Below, piece after piece: positions 1 to 8,598 of a DNA stretch of 64,000 bases (positions within the stretch are counted from its first letter, which is position 1; each line of letters opens with the position of its first letter). Position numbers and translations under genes: made by a program. The notes beneath the pieces are model-generated. The model worked only from the letters and a program-made list of their open reading frames with translations, ran no database searches and was not told the DNA's origin. This DNA comes from JAUSPI01 sp964650385 (GTDB lineage: Bacteria > Desulfobacterota > Syntrophia > Syntrophales > JADFWA01), in contig CAZYTP010000001.1 of assembly GCA_964650385.1 (NCBI GenBank), positions 1-64,000 on the forward strand. Reading direction: 5' to 3'.

Positions 1-45
1 GATTCATCTATACCATTTTGCCGACTAATGGTCAAATGTAGACTT

Positions 46-94
46 GACCCCTATAGATTTAGATTGGACCCCTATAGATTGACCCCTATAGATT
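46..94. repeat. Triple short direct repeat
   Basis: The 14-base unit GACCCCTATAGATT occurs exactly three times, at 46-59, 67-80 and 81-94; the last two copies are in direct tandem. Multiple short end repeats of this kind are known at the termini of IS21-type elements, but no transposase is visible here, so that origin is only a guess. Confidence 0.7.
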
Positions 95-113
95 CTATAG
101 AACCGCATTTTTT

Positions 114-181
114 ACACAACATAGAGCTAACCGGGAGGCGGGCGCCCTTTTCCGCCGATCCGGTTCAGCGCCTCGTTGGGC
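114..181 (-). mobile_element. attC-like recombination site of an integron cassette
   Basis: Read on the minus strand, the site starts with GCCCAAC (181-175, fits RYYYAAC), has a 5-base spacer, then GCTGAACCGG, an inner GGCGG...CCGCC stem, then CCGGTTAGC, a 5-base spacer and GTTGTGT (120-114, one mismatch to GTTRRRY). The two inner arms pair with one unpaired base, as attC arms do. It begins about 30 bases after the stop of the AbiV-like gene, which is where a cassette's attC belongs. The element has not been folded by software, and the outer core is degenerate. Confidence 0.55.
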
Positions 182-211
182 AGTCCTTTTCATAGCCTTT
201 TCCCGGCCGTT

Positions 212-766
212 TCACTTCAAGAAAGACTGTGACCCGACTCGCTCATTTATTGCGTCGTACAGGCGTATGTTCTTAAGTTCCTTCCGTAGAGCTTCAATGA
301 CCGTCTGTGCTTCCTCTTTGCCAACTTGACTCTCGGGTAAAACAGGGCTGAAATCGATGTTCTTTTCTACGTAAAGCGATGAGTGACGTTTTTGGAGAGC
401 AGCTGTCGCTTTGCTACGGTCGTACTCAATCGTGGAATCAGCGATGCTGGCAGGGTTCAATACGAACCGCCTCCAGTTATACGCAGATTTCAGTTTGTGA
501 TCCCTGAAGGCCGCCTCGAACTCCTCCGACGAAACCATTTGGTTCAAGAAGTCGGCCACGAGTTGGGACTTGCCGGTTTCTTCCCAGCCAGTATGAGCAA
601 GGGTAAACGCTCTTGAATGGTGGCCGTTCTTGAAGAGCAAATCCGCTTCTGACAAGAGGGCTTCCGCGTTTTTCAAACATGCGTCATGGAGACTAAGGAG
701 TCTCATGACGATTCGCATGTCGCCCTTTATGTCGAGAACATCCTTCTTTCCCTTTTCAGTCTTCAT
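212..766 (-). CDS. AbiV-family abortive-infection-like protein
   Basis: This 184-residue protein resembles the AbiV family of phage-resistance (abortive infection) proteins, which have a HEPN-like helical fold. The family signature is visible at residues 30-75: a helix rich in Ala and Leu (KNAEALLSEADLLFKNG), then an A-F-x-L-A-H run and the invariant-looking EETGKSQL segment. No signal peptide or membrane segment is seen. In lactococci AbiV blocks phage translation by binding a phage protein; whether that holds here is unknown. The gene stands alone on the minus strand, its ATG lies 9 bases after a GTTAGGC integron core and its stop is followed by an attC-like hairpin, so it looks like a single integron cassette. 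Confidence 0.65.
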   Translation of the reverse strand: MKTEKGKKDVLDIKGDMRIVMRLLSLHDACLKNAEALLSEADLLFKNGHHSRAFTLAHTGWEETGKSQLVADFLNQMVSSEEFEAAFRDHKLKSAYNWRRFVLNPASIADSTIEYDRSKATAALQKRHSSLYVEKNIDFSPVLPESQVGKEEAQTVIEALRKELKNIRLYDAINERVGSQSFLK

Positions 767-775
767 TCTTTATGT

Positions 776-782
776 GCCTAAC
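776..782 (-). mobile_element. Integron core site at the 5' cassette boundary
   Basis: GCCTAAC on the plus strand is GTTAGGC on the minus strand, a perfect GTTRRRY core site. It lies 9 bases upstream of the AbiV-like ATG, between that gene and the divergent integrase stub, which is the place of an attI/first-cassette junction. The cassette would then run from 781 down to about 120. Confidence 0.5.
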
Positions 783-848
783 CAATTAGTATATAGTTTC
801 AGTATAACTTTCTGAAAATAAAAAACTTGACAAAGAATATCTTGATTT

Positions 849-877
849 ATTGTAGTTATCTAACTGTATAACTTCAA
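849..877 (-). promoter_or_regulatory. Candidate cassette promoter (Pc-like)
   Basis: On the minus strand TTGAAG (877-872) and TACAAT (854-849) are separated by exactly 17 bases and point toward the AbiV-like cassette. The position between the integrase stub and the first cassette is that of an integron Pc promoter. Assigned from sequence match only. Confidence 0.4.
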
Positions 878-910
878 ATATGCATGTTATCCGGCAAGGT
901 GGATAATTTC

Positions 911-1003
911 ATGAAACAGATCCCTTCTGAAATCAAAATCCCCTATGACGCTCTTCTGCTCAAAAGAGGTGTGCCGCCGACAGTTCACTTCTATTATGAA
1001 TAA
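911..1003 (+). pseudogene. N-terminal stub of a tyrosine (integron-type) integrase
   Basis: A 30-codon frame with a good ribosome site (AAGGTGG, 8 bases before ATG) encodes MKQIPSEIKIPYDALLLKRG followed by a VPPTVHFYYE end and a stop. This resembles the very start of deltaproteobacterial integron integrases, whose first domain has IP...Y...L...VP...H..Y then a K-W-L-R-Y-Y motif; the gene breaks off just before that motif. Nothing of the catalytic domain follows. Its divergent orientation to the AbiV cassette matches intI geometry. The identification rests on a short stretch and could be chance. Confidence 0.4.
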
Positions 1004-1041
1004 TGAGAATAATTATTCCAGATGCTTTTGACATAAACAAC

Positions 1042-1076
1042 AAAAAAACCCCGTCTCTGTTTGAGAGAAACGGGGT
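1042..1076 (-). terminator. Rho-independent terminator
   Basis: ACCCCGT (1048-1054) pairs with ACGGGGT (1070-1076), with a further CTCT/AGAG pair inside, and on the minus strand the stem is followed by seven T. It is about 340 bases beyond the gltA stop and would end transcripts coming from the large minus-strand operon. Confidence 0.75.
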
Positions 1077-1418
1077 CTTGTTGCGATTAGCTACCATTTT
1101 TAGGACCTTCTTTTATTTAAGGAGAAAAGATCATTTGTTGTTTGTTAATATATGGCACCTTCTATTCTTTTATTAAGACTTTTGTATGGTTAACAAAAAA
1201 CCTTAGAATGTCAAGGGATTTCATCAACTCTTGTTAGGAGTTGAGGATTTTATTTGCACGGCACGGACAAACAAGTTTGTCCATGGCACCCATTTTGTTA
1301 TTGTTTGTCCATGGCACCCATTTAAAGATGACGGCATTACAGATTTCCAAGCGAGCCAGGAATGATTTTGTTGGCAAACAATATCACAACAACCATGTGA
1401 CAAATGGAGGGTATATCT
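1077..1418. other. Gene-free spacer downstream of gltA
   Basis: No convincing coding sequence. It is AT-rich and carries the short repeat pair at 1265-1323. Confidence 0.6.
1265..1323. repeat. Palindrome and tandem copy of a 21-base unit
   Basis: GGACAAAC-AA-GTTTGTCC (1265-1282) is a perfect palindrome. Its right arm begins a 21-base unit, GTTTGTCCATGGCACCCATTT with its last base at 1295, which is repeated exactly at 1303-1323. This looks like a small repetitive element or an IS end; no transposase accompanies it. Confidence 0.6.
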
Positions 1419-2699
1419 TTAGCTTCTTTCGTTTAATGGCACATAATTTCTCTCTTTAGGCCCCACATATACCTGACGGGGACGATGAAGCCTCTTTACC
1501 GGATCCTCACGACCTTCCTTCCACTGACTGATCCAACCGGGAAGGCGTCCTATCGCAAACATTACCGCAAACATATTGATTGGTATTTCCAGAGCGCTTA
1601 AGACAATTCCGCTATAGAAATCCACGTTGGGGTAGAGCCTGTTATCAATCAAGTACGGATCTTTCAATGCAGCCTCTTCCAGTCTCTTCGCTACATCAAG
1701 GAGTGGATCATGCCGTTCAATCTTATCGAGAACTTTGTCTGCCATCTCTTTCATGATTCGACCCCGTGGGTCATAATTTTTATAAACCCTGTGGCCAAAT
1801 CCCATTAAAAGAAACGGGTCGTTTTTATCTTTTGCTCTGGCTATGAACGGCGCAGGGTCTCCACCGGCGTCATGAATTTCTTGAAGCATTTCTATAACAG
1901 CCTGATTAGCTCCCCCGTGGAGTGGTCCCCACAAAGCGCTGATCCCCGTGGAAATAGCCGCGTACAAATTGACACGAGCACTCCCTACCATCCGCACGGC
2001 GGATGTGGAGCAGTTCTGTTCATGGTCGGCATGGAGAATCCAGAACACATTGAGGGCATGTACCATATCATCATCGATGTTATAAGGACGGACGGATGAA
2101 TCAAACATCATATTTAAAAAATTTGCACAATAACTGAGGTAGCACGATGGATACACTACCGGAAGACCCATGGAAATTCTGTAGGACATAGCTGCCATAG
2201 TCCTCAGCTTGGATAAGAGACGGGCAAATATTTTTTCGATTTCATCCTCTTCCGATGTCTCAGGATAAAACGCACGTAAGGCATTCACCATCGACGCGAG
2301 GATCCCCATGGGATGTGCCCCCTTAGGATAACGCTCGAAGAAATGTCTCATATCCTCATGAACAAGTGAATGATCATTCAGCATAATTGAAAAGCTGTTA
2401 AACTCATCATTCATCGGTAGATCACCATGGATTAAAAGATACGCTGTTTCGACGAAGCTGGAGTGTTCTGCCAGTTGCTCTATGGGGATGCCCCGGTACC
2501 TTAAAATCCCCTCTTCTCCATCCAGGTAAGTGATACTGCTACTACAACTGCCCGTGTTTCCATAACCCGGGTCAAGAGTTATCAAACCCGTCGTTTTAGA
2601 AAGGCTGGAAATATCGATCGCATTATTCCCCTCAGTAGATTCAACTATAGGCAACTCATATGTTTTTCCATCAACAATCAATTTTGCGGTTTTTTCCAT
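1419..2699 (-). CDS. gltA: Citrate synthase (type II, hexameric form)
   Basis: Citrate synthase condenses acetyl-CoA and oxaloacetate to citrate. At 426 residues it matches the E. coli-like long form, including the N-terminal beta-rich extension. The catalytic triad is visible: His261 in GPLHGGAN, His303 in FGHRVYK and Asp360 in PNVDFYSG. It is the last gene of the minus-strand series, 73 bases after the PEP/pyruvate-binding protein gene, and may be co-transcribed with it. A strong terminator lies 340 bases downstream. In an organism with acetyl-CoA synthase genes the enzyme may serve biosynthesis (glutamate) or a complete cycle; the window does not decide. Confidence 0.95.
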   Translation of the reverse strand: MEKTAKLIVDGKTYELPIVESTEGNNAIDISSLSKTTGLITLDPGYGNTGSCSSSITYLDGEEGILRYRGIPIEQLAEHSSFVETAYLLIHGDLPMNDEFNSFSIMLNDHSLVHEDMRHFFERYPKGAHPMGILASMVNALRAFYPETSEEDEIEKIFARLLSKLRTMAAMSYRISMGLPVVYPSCYLSYCANFLNMMFDSSVRPYNIDDDMVHALNVFWILHADHEQNCSTSAVRMVGSARVNLYAAISTGISALWGPLHGGANQAVIEMLQEIHDAGGDPAPFIARAKDKNDPFLLMGFGHRVYKNYDPRGRIMKEMADKVLDKIERHDPLLDVAKRLEEAALKDPYLIDNRLYPNVDFYSGIVLSALEIPINMFAVMFAIGRLPGWISQWKEGREDPVKRLHRPRQVYVGPKERNYVPLNERS

Positions 2700-2772
2700 A
2701 AATTCAATCCTTTATTGAAATTTACCTCCTCTCTTCCACTTCAAAAAGGAAAAGGCATTAAAAAGTGACACC

Positions 2773-5358
2773 TCAATAAAAACACATAACCTTTTGAGAT
2801 ACCACATCGGCGACTATGTGTATGTTTTCTCCTTCTGCATCGTATACCTTTACAACATCACGATAAGCAAGGGAATCAGGAAGAATTTTTTCTAACTGGT
2901 TGGGTAATCCTTTTATATATGTTTCATTAAATGTCACATTATCATCGCCCGGGAACAGAGCAACATAAAAGATTTTGGTTTCCACGAGATCCTGGAAGAA
3001 ATGCGTCCCATACGAAAGTTCGGGCATCAGATTGGCATCCACGTATGCGATTTCCCCCAGCACATTCACATTGTTTATTTCGGAAAAACTGACAGGAACC
3101 CCCAGAGAGGGTGTAGATGATCCCCATCTACCGGGTCCAAGCAGCATGGTAGGCATCTTCTCTCGACTCGCAATTTTCCTGTTTAATCTTCCTACCAAAC
3201 GAGCGATATCATATTTGCCGCTCAATGCGATCTCATTGTATCGTCTGGGATCAATGTAAATGATTCTTCGAATCTTCTGAAAAATGGACCCCCCCATAAA
3301 CTTCCCTTCCGAACGAAAGATTATATTGTCTTCATCTACGTCGTCGGGAAACTCTATCCTCGTTTCCACTCCCATGGTCTGTAATGGTCTGCACTGTACC
3401 ACATTAATCTGAAACATCCCATTCTTCCTGAAATTTACAGTAAATTCAATATCCACCGGATACTGATAGATCGTTTCCAGCCTATGGAGCATATTCTGCA
3501 TTACTTTAGTAAAGGACGTCTTCGATAAAAGCTCGTCAAAGGTGATAATCCATGCTTCCTGATCCTTAATTCCCATTTCTTTTAATTTTTTAGCCGTTTC
3601 ATGATCTCTGACCGCTATCTTCTCCATGTTTAAATCAGGTTTCTGTCCCATGAGATTTAAAAGAGAAATCGTCTGCAATTCGTTGTCATTCAGATTCAAT
3701 ACATCAACATCATGCTGTGAAAATTTTCTTGTATCTTCCATTCCCCCATGGGCCTTCACCAGGGGGGCATCCAATGCAACAATTCGAGGGTAATCACCTT
3801 CGACGCGATTTACTGCTCGCGTTCCCAAGCCAAAGACCATGCGAAGCATCCCGGCCCTCGGGTCCATACCGGACTTCCAGACAAAGGTATTATAAGAAAT
3901 GCCGACTCCTCCCACATCGGGAAACGCGTATTGTTTTCGGTATGATCCAGATACTCGCTGAACCAATAATGCCATCTGCTCATCTTCATCTTCAAGCCCT
4001 CTCTGTACCCGATACATAAGGGCATCTTCGTTCAAGGTACTCGCATAGATTTGTCGAACAGCATCTTCAAACTGTTTGTAACGTTCCTCAGGGCTCCCTT
4101 GATTGACGCAAAAAACGCTTTCATATTTACCGGCGAATGCATTACCGAACGCATCCTCAAGCAAACTGCTGGAACGGACAATATATGGTGATTGACCGAA
4201 ATATTCCACAATCTCAAGAAATTGTTCCTTAATTTCTTCAAGGAAAGATCCATTGATCATATTCTCACGGAGGGTTTTCGCTGCTTCAAAGTACCCATCC
4301 TTTGTTTTTTGCTTCATGCGTAATTTCCACCAGCCGTTCTGAACGATATAGGTGTAAAAGACATCAGAACCAATATAAAAAGAGTCATGGGGTTCTAAAA
4401 CCTCGTTCCAGTTGAAAGACGTGTCTTCCGACAGGATTTTTCTCGCAAGAAGCATCCCCACCGCTTTCCCTCCGATAAAGCCTGTACCGATCAGTCTCTC
4501 TCTTATCCTCAACAGATCTTCGAGAGAAAATTTATCTTCGACAAGTATCGACATCCGCGGTTCTCTGGTAATCATTATCCGGCATATTTTGTCTATCATG
4601 TCCTGTTTCTCTTCGGATTCCCAGGGCTGATCCAGAAGTTCCTGAGCCCGCAGGAATAAGCGATCCCAGTTGTCAAGTTTCCGTTTGGCCCGTTCCAGTG
4701 TTTGTCGTGATATGTGAGAAAACAGCCGCGCTGCGTCAACACTGTTTACGATAGGAATAAACTGGTCCCCTTCCTGCAGGTGGGGCAGGAACATAGTTGG
4801 AGAATATCGCTGCCAAACCTTTAAAGGATGAACATGAAAAAAACCATCATCTCTATACGCATCAATGAGAAGTTGTGTAGTTTCTCGAATACGGGCAATA
4901 GTTTGGTAAGAATGTCTGTCTCTGATAATTGCAAAGTAAGCTACCGTATCCAGCTCGAAAAGATAAGGACAGGTAATTATAAAGAAGTTTCCGATCATGA
5001 GATCGGTTGACCATATTGATAAGAGATCTGAGAGACAATCAAAAACATAGAAAACCCCCTTGCCCTCTTTTGTCACGATATTATGGACTTCTGTCGAAAA
5101 GGACTCGAACCCCCCTTCTGCATCCAGATTATAAATCATAACACTGGGATGTGGTTTAACCAGCGGTTTGTGGTCGGCGAATCGCATATAGACAACCCTT
5201 CGATTATCTTCGACGGCCTTGTTCACATAGCTCTCGACAAAATATGCATATTCTTCAATATCGCCAACCCGCCAAACCACATTATCACCGATCCGTAAAC
5301 TATCGATAATATTATCCAGTCCTTTAAAACCAGTACTAACCCGTTTCAATAATTTCAT
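2773..5358 (-). CDS. KaiC-like / PEP-pyruvate-binding domain protein
   Basis: An 861-residue two-part protein. Residues 1-215 resemble a RecA/KaiC fold (STGFKGLDNIIDSLRIG at the start), but the P-loop G-x-x-G-x-G-K-T is replaced by WRVGDIEEYAYF, so ATP binding there is doubtful. From about residue 290 (GFIGGKAVGMLLARKIL) to 710 lies the ATP-grasp nucleotide/substrate-binding domain of pyruvate phosphate dikinase and PEP synthase, with SPYIVRSSSLLEDAFGNAFAGK and LLVQRVSG. The swivelling phospho-His domain and the PEP barrel are absent, so it cannot be a complete dikinase. It follows carB by 17 bases. Proteins of this build are common in deltaproteobacteria but their role is not known. Confidence 0.75.
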   Translation of the reverse strand: MKLLKRVSTGFKGLDNIIDSLRIGDNVVWRVGDIEEYAYFVESYVNKAVEDNRRVVYMRFADHKPLVKPHPSVMIYNLDAEGGFESFSTEVHNIVTKEGKGVFYVFDCLSDLLSIWSTDLMIGNFFIITCPYLFELDTVAYFAIIRDRHSYQTIARIRETTQLLIDAYRDDGFFHVHPLKVWQRYSPTMFLPHLQEGDQFIPIVNSVDAARLFSHISRQTLERAKRKLDNWDRLFLRAQELLDQPWESEEKQDMIDKICRIMITREPRMSILVEDKFSLEDLLRIRERLIGTGFIGGKAVGMLLARKILSEDTSFNWNEVLEPHDSFYIGSDVFYTYIVQNGWWKLRMKQKTKDGYFEAAKTLRENMINGSFLEEIKEQFLEIVEYFGQSPYIVRSSSLLEDAFGNAFAGKYESVFCVNQGSPEERYKQFEDAVRQIYASTLNEDALMYRVQRGLEDEDEQMALLVQRVSGSYRKQYAFPDVGGVGISYNTFVWKSGMDPRAGMLRMVFGLGTRAVNRVEGDYPRIVALDAPLVKAHGGMEDTRKFSQHDVDVLNLNDNELQTISLLNLMGQKPDLNMEKIAVRDHETAKKLKEMGIKDQEAWIITFDELLSKTSFTKVMQNMLHRLETIYQYPVDIEFTVNFRKNGMFQINVVQCRPLQTMGVETRIEFPDDVDEDNIIFRSEGKFMGGSIFQKIRRIIYIDPRRYNEIALSGKYDIARLVGRLNRKIASREKMPTMLLGPGRWGSSTPSLGVPVSFSEINNVNVLGEIAYVDANLMPELSYGTHFFQDLVETKIFYVALFPGDDNVTFNETYIKGLPNQLEKILPDSLAYRDVVKVYDAEGENIHIVADVVSQKVMCFY

Positions 5359-5375
5359 CTAAAACTGTCCTCCTG

Positions 5376-8300
5376 CTAAGAAGCATAAAATTCCTGAAGA
5401 GACCGTATATTACAGCTTCCTTCCCTCAAGGATGTGATTGCGTTTACCATGGCTGTAGCTCCCGCAATTGTCGTCACCAGCGGTATACCGTAAGCTACCG
5501 CTATGCTCCGAATTGTTACTTCATCGCGACGAGGGAGATGGCCGCTCGGTGTGTTAATCAGAAGATTAACATCTCTGTTTTTTATGTAATCGAGAATATT
5601 CGGTCGACCCTCGGCAAGCTTCGGGAGGCAAGCCACGTTGATTCCCTGATCCATAAGGACCTGCGCTGTACCGGGGGTTGATAATATCTCAAAGCCCATT
5701 TCCTCAAATTTTCTACCCAGTGCGATGATTGACGGCTTATCAGAATCCCTGACACTGAGGAACACTTTTCCTGTTTCGGGCACCATCTGACCTGCCGCAA
5801 TCTGGCTCTTCGCAAAAGCCAGCCCTATGTTATGGTCAATTCCCATGACCTCGCCGGTGGATTTCATTTCCGGCCCCAGTAAGGTATCAACTCCGGTAAA
5901 TCTCGCAAACGGAAGAACCGACTCTTTAACAGAGAAATATGTGGGCATCGGATCGCTCGTGATGCCCTGTTCCTTCAGGGATATACCTGCCATGATTCGT
6001 GTCGCAATCTTTGCAAACTGCAAACCGGTCGCCTTCGAGACAAACGGTACAGTTCGTGAAGCCCTCGGGTTTACCTCCAGAACATAAACTTCATTTTCTC
6101 GAACGGCATATTGAATATTGATAAGCCCTCTGACTCCAAGCTCTCTTGCTATCCGTCGCGTCTGTTCCTTCATCACGTTTACCGTTTCGGTGCTGAGTGA
6201 ATAGGCAGGAAGAACCATGGCGCTGTCCCCCGAGTGGATTCCGGCCTGCTCTATATGTTCCATAACGCCACCGATAATGACATCATGTCCGTCCGACACG
6301 GCATCCACGTCAACTTCAATGGCATCTTCAAGAAATTCGTCGATAAGAACAGGATGATTGCCGGAGGCTTCAAAGGCTTCCTGCAGGAATCCTCTCAGAT
6401 CAGCCGGGTTCCAGACTACTGCCATGGCGCGGCCACCAAGGACATATGAGGGTCTGATGAGTATGGGATATCCTATTCGCTCAACGATCCTTTCCGCCTC
6501 TTCAAAAGAAAGTGCCGTGTCGCTTTTCGGTTGTTTAATGCCAGTTGTGTCTGCCAGTTCCTTAAAGAGCTTTCTGTCTTCCGCACGGTCAATGGCCTCG
6601 GGTGACGTGCCGAGAATGTTCACGCCGTTTCGAGCAAGGGCAAGTGAGAGATTTAATGGTGTCTGTCCTCCAAGCTGGACAATCACACCTTCCGGTTTTT
6701 CCACTTCGACGATATTGAGAACATCTTCCAGGGTCAAAGGTTCAAAGTAGAGCTTATCGGAGATATCATAGTCTGTGGAGACCGTTTCGGGGTTGGAATT
6801 AACCATAATCGTCTCATAACCCAGTTCTCTCAGGGCCATCGACGCGTGGACGCAGCAATAATCGAACTCGATTCCCTGACCGATCCTGTTAGGCCCGCCG
6901 CCAATTATCATTATTTTTCTCTTATCTCCGGCCCTGCTTTCATCCTCTTCTTCATACGTGGAGTAATAGTAGGGTGTATATGCCTCGAATTCAGCAGCGC
7001 AGGTATCAACCAGTTTATAAACCGGTTTTATCCCCTTTTCTTTTCTAAGAGCCCGTACCTCGGATTCATTTGTACCGATGATGTTACTCAATTGAATATC
7101 GGAAAAACCGAACCGTTTGGCTGTATGGAGGGTCTCCCGGGGTATATCAGTGCTTCCTCTATAGACCTCGATCTTTTTTTCCATATTGACGATCTCTTCA
7201 ATATTGTGCAGGAACCACGGATCGATATGGGTAAGCCTGGCAATATGTTCAACAGAGAGACCAGCTTGCATGGCATATTTTACATAAAAAAATCGCTCCG
7301 GTGTCGGGCGTGTAAGCATTGCCTCAATCCTTTCAGGACGGAGCTTCTGCTTAAACATTGATTCAAATCCATGGATGCCAATTTCCAGACCCCTGAACCC
7401 CTTCTGAAGAGCCTCCTTGAACGTTCGTCCTATGGCCATTGTCTCCCCGACGGATTTCATAGATATGGTAAGGGTATCGTCCACCCCCGGGAACTTTTCA
7501 AAGGCAAAGCGGGGAATTTTAACCACGCAATAGTCAATGGTCGGCTCGAACGATGCGGGTGTCTTTAAGGTAATATCATTTTGTATCTCATCAAGAGTGT
7601 ACCCAACCGCCAGTTTGGCCGCTATCTTGGCTATAGGAAAACCCGTTGCCTTTGAGGCAAGAGCGGATGACCGTGAAACACGGGGATTCATCTCTATGAC
7701 CACCAGGCGTCCTGAATCGGGATGAACCGCAAATTGAATATTAGAGCCTCCGGTTTCAACACCGATCTTTCGTATCACGGCAATAGAGGCATTGCGGAGT
7801 TTCTGATATTCCTTGTCCGTAAGGGTCTGGGCGGGCGCGACGGTAACAGAATCACCGGTATGAACTCCCATGGGATCGACATTTTCGATGGAACAGATAA
7901 TAACAACATTGTCCCTGTTATCCCTCATGACCTCGAGCTCAAACTCTTTCCATCCGAGGACTGACTCTTCGATGAGTATCTCGCTTATCATACTTTTTTC
8001 AAGTCCGAGGGACGCTGATTCTTCAAATTCTTCAACGTTGTAGACAAGCGAACCCCCGGTACCACCGAGTGTGAAACTCGGTCGGATAACCACGGGGAAA
8101 CCAATGTCTACGACAATATTTCGAGCTTCCTCCATCGTGTATGCTATTCCGCTTCTCGGTACTTCCAGGCCGATTTCGGCCATTGCCGTTTTAAACTCAT
8201 CCCGGTCCTCCGCCCTCTTGATGGCGTCCAGATCCGCGCCGATCATCTCAATACCAAACCGTTCAAATACTCCCCTCTCGGCAACCTCTACCGCTATATT

Positions 8301-8588
8301 TAAGGCGGTCTGACCGCCGAGGGTGGCCAGAACTGCATCGGGGTGTTCCTTCTCGACTATCTTTTCAACAACATCAGCCGTTATCGGTTCAATATAGGTA
8401 CGATCCGCCATTTCAGGATCGGTCATAATAGTGGCAGGATTGGAATTCAGAAGGACAACCTCGTAGCCTTCTTCCCGCAGGGCCTTGCAGGCCTGGGTAC
8501 CGGAATAATCGAATTCGCATGCCTGTCCTATAACGATCGGACCTGATCCGATAATGAGTATTTTCTTGAGATCTGTACGCTTGGGCAT
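5376..8588 (-). CDS. carB: Carbamoyl-phosphate synthase large subunit
   Basis: This subunit makes carbamoyl phosphate from ammonia (delivered by CarA), bicarbonate and two ATP, for pyrimidines and arginine. At 1070 residues it is full length. Two ATP-grasp halves are clear: the first opens with KKILIIGSGPIVIGQACEFD, the second near residue 560 with KIMIIGGGPNRIGQGIEFD. The C-terminal 140 residues (GKVFLSVRDSDK onward) form the MGS-type allosteric domain. The start ATG lies 10 bases after the guaA stop. Its partner carA is one gene upstream, with guaA in between. Confidence 0.97.
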   Translation of the reverse strand: MPKRTDLKKILIIGSGPIVIGQACEFDYSGTQACKALREEGYEVVLLNSNPATIMTDPEMADRTYIEPITADVVEKIVEKEHPDAVLATLGGQTALNIAVEVAERGVFERFGIEMIGADLDAIKRAEDRDEFKTAMAEIGLEVPRSGIAYTMEEARNIVVDIGFPVVIRPSFTLGGTGGSLVYNVEEFEESASLGLEKSMISEILIEESVLGWKEFELEVMRDNRDNVVIICSIENVDPMGVHTGDSVTVAPAQTLTDKEYQKLRNASIAVIRKIGVETGGSNIQFAVHPDSGRLVVIEMNPRVSRSSALASKATGFPIAKIAAKLAVGYTLDEIQNDITLKTPASFEPTIDYCVVKIPRFAFEKFPGVDDTLTISMKSVGETMAIGRTFKEALQKGFRGLEIGIHGFESMFKQKLRPERIEAMLTRPTPERFFYVKYAMQAGLSVEHIARLTHIDPWFLHNIEEIVNMEKKIEVYRGSTDIPRETLHTAKRFGFSDIQLSNIIGTNESEVRALRKEKGIKPVYKLVDTCAAEFEAYTPYYYSTYEEEDESRAGDKRKIMIIGGGPNRIGQGIEFDYCCVHASMALRELGYETIMVNSNPETVSTDYDISDKLYFEPLTLEDVLNIVEVEKPEGVIVQLGGQTPLNLSLALARNGVNILGTSPEAIDRAEDRKLFKELADTTGIKQPKSDTALSFEEAERIVERIGYPILIRPSYVLGGRAMAVVWNPADLRGFLQEAFEASGNHPVLIDEFLEDAIEVDVDAVSDGHDVIIGGVMEHIEQAGIHSGDSAMVLPAYSLSTETVNVMKEQTRRIARELGVRGLINIQYAVRENEVYVLEVNPRASRTVPFVSKATGLQFAKIATRIMAGISLKEQGITSDPMPTYFSVKESVLPFARFTGVDTLLGPEMKSTGEVMGIDHNIGLAFAKSQIAAGQMVPETGKVFLSVRDSDKPSIIALGRKFEEMGFEILSTPGTAQVLMDQGINVACLPKLAEGRPNILDYIKNRDVNLLINTPSGHLPRRDEVTIRSIAVAYGIPLVTTIAGATAMVNAITSLREGSCNIRSLQEFYAS

Positions 8589-8598
8589 ATATCTAATT

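Noticed and set aside
1277..1297. Sigma-54-like string TGGCAC-CCATT-TTGTT
   Set aside because: The essential -12 GC is GT, it is part of a repeat element and no plus-strand gene follows.
5095..5120. tRNA-like string ACTCGAACCCCC
   Set aside because: It lies inside the coding region of the PEP/pyruvate-binding protein and no cloverleaf partner segments were found.
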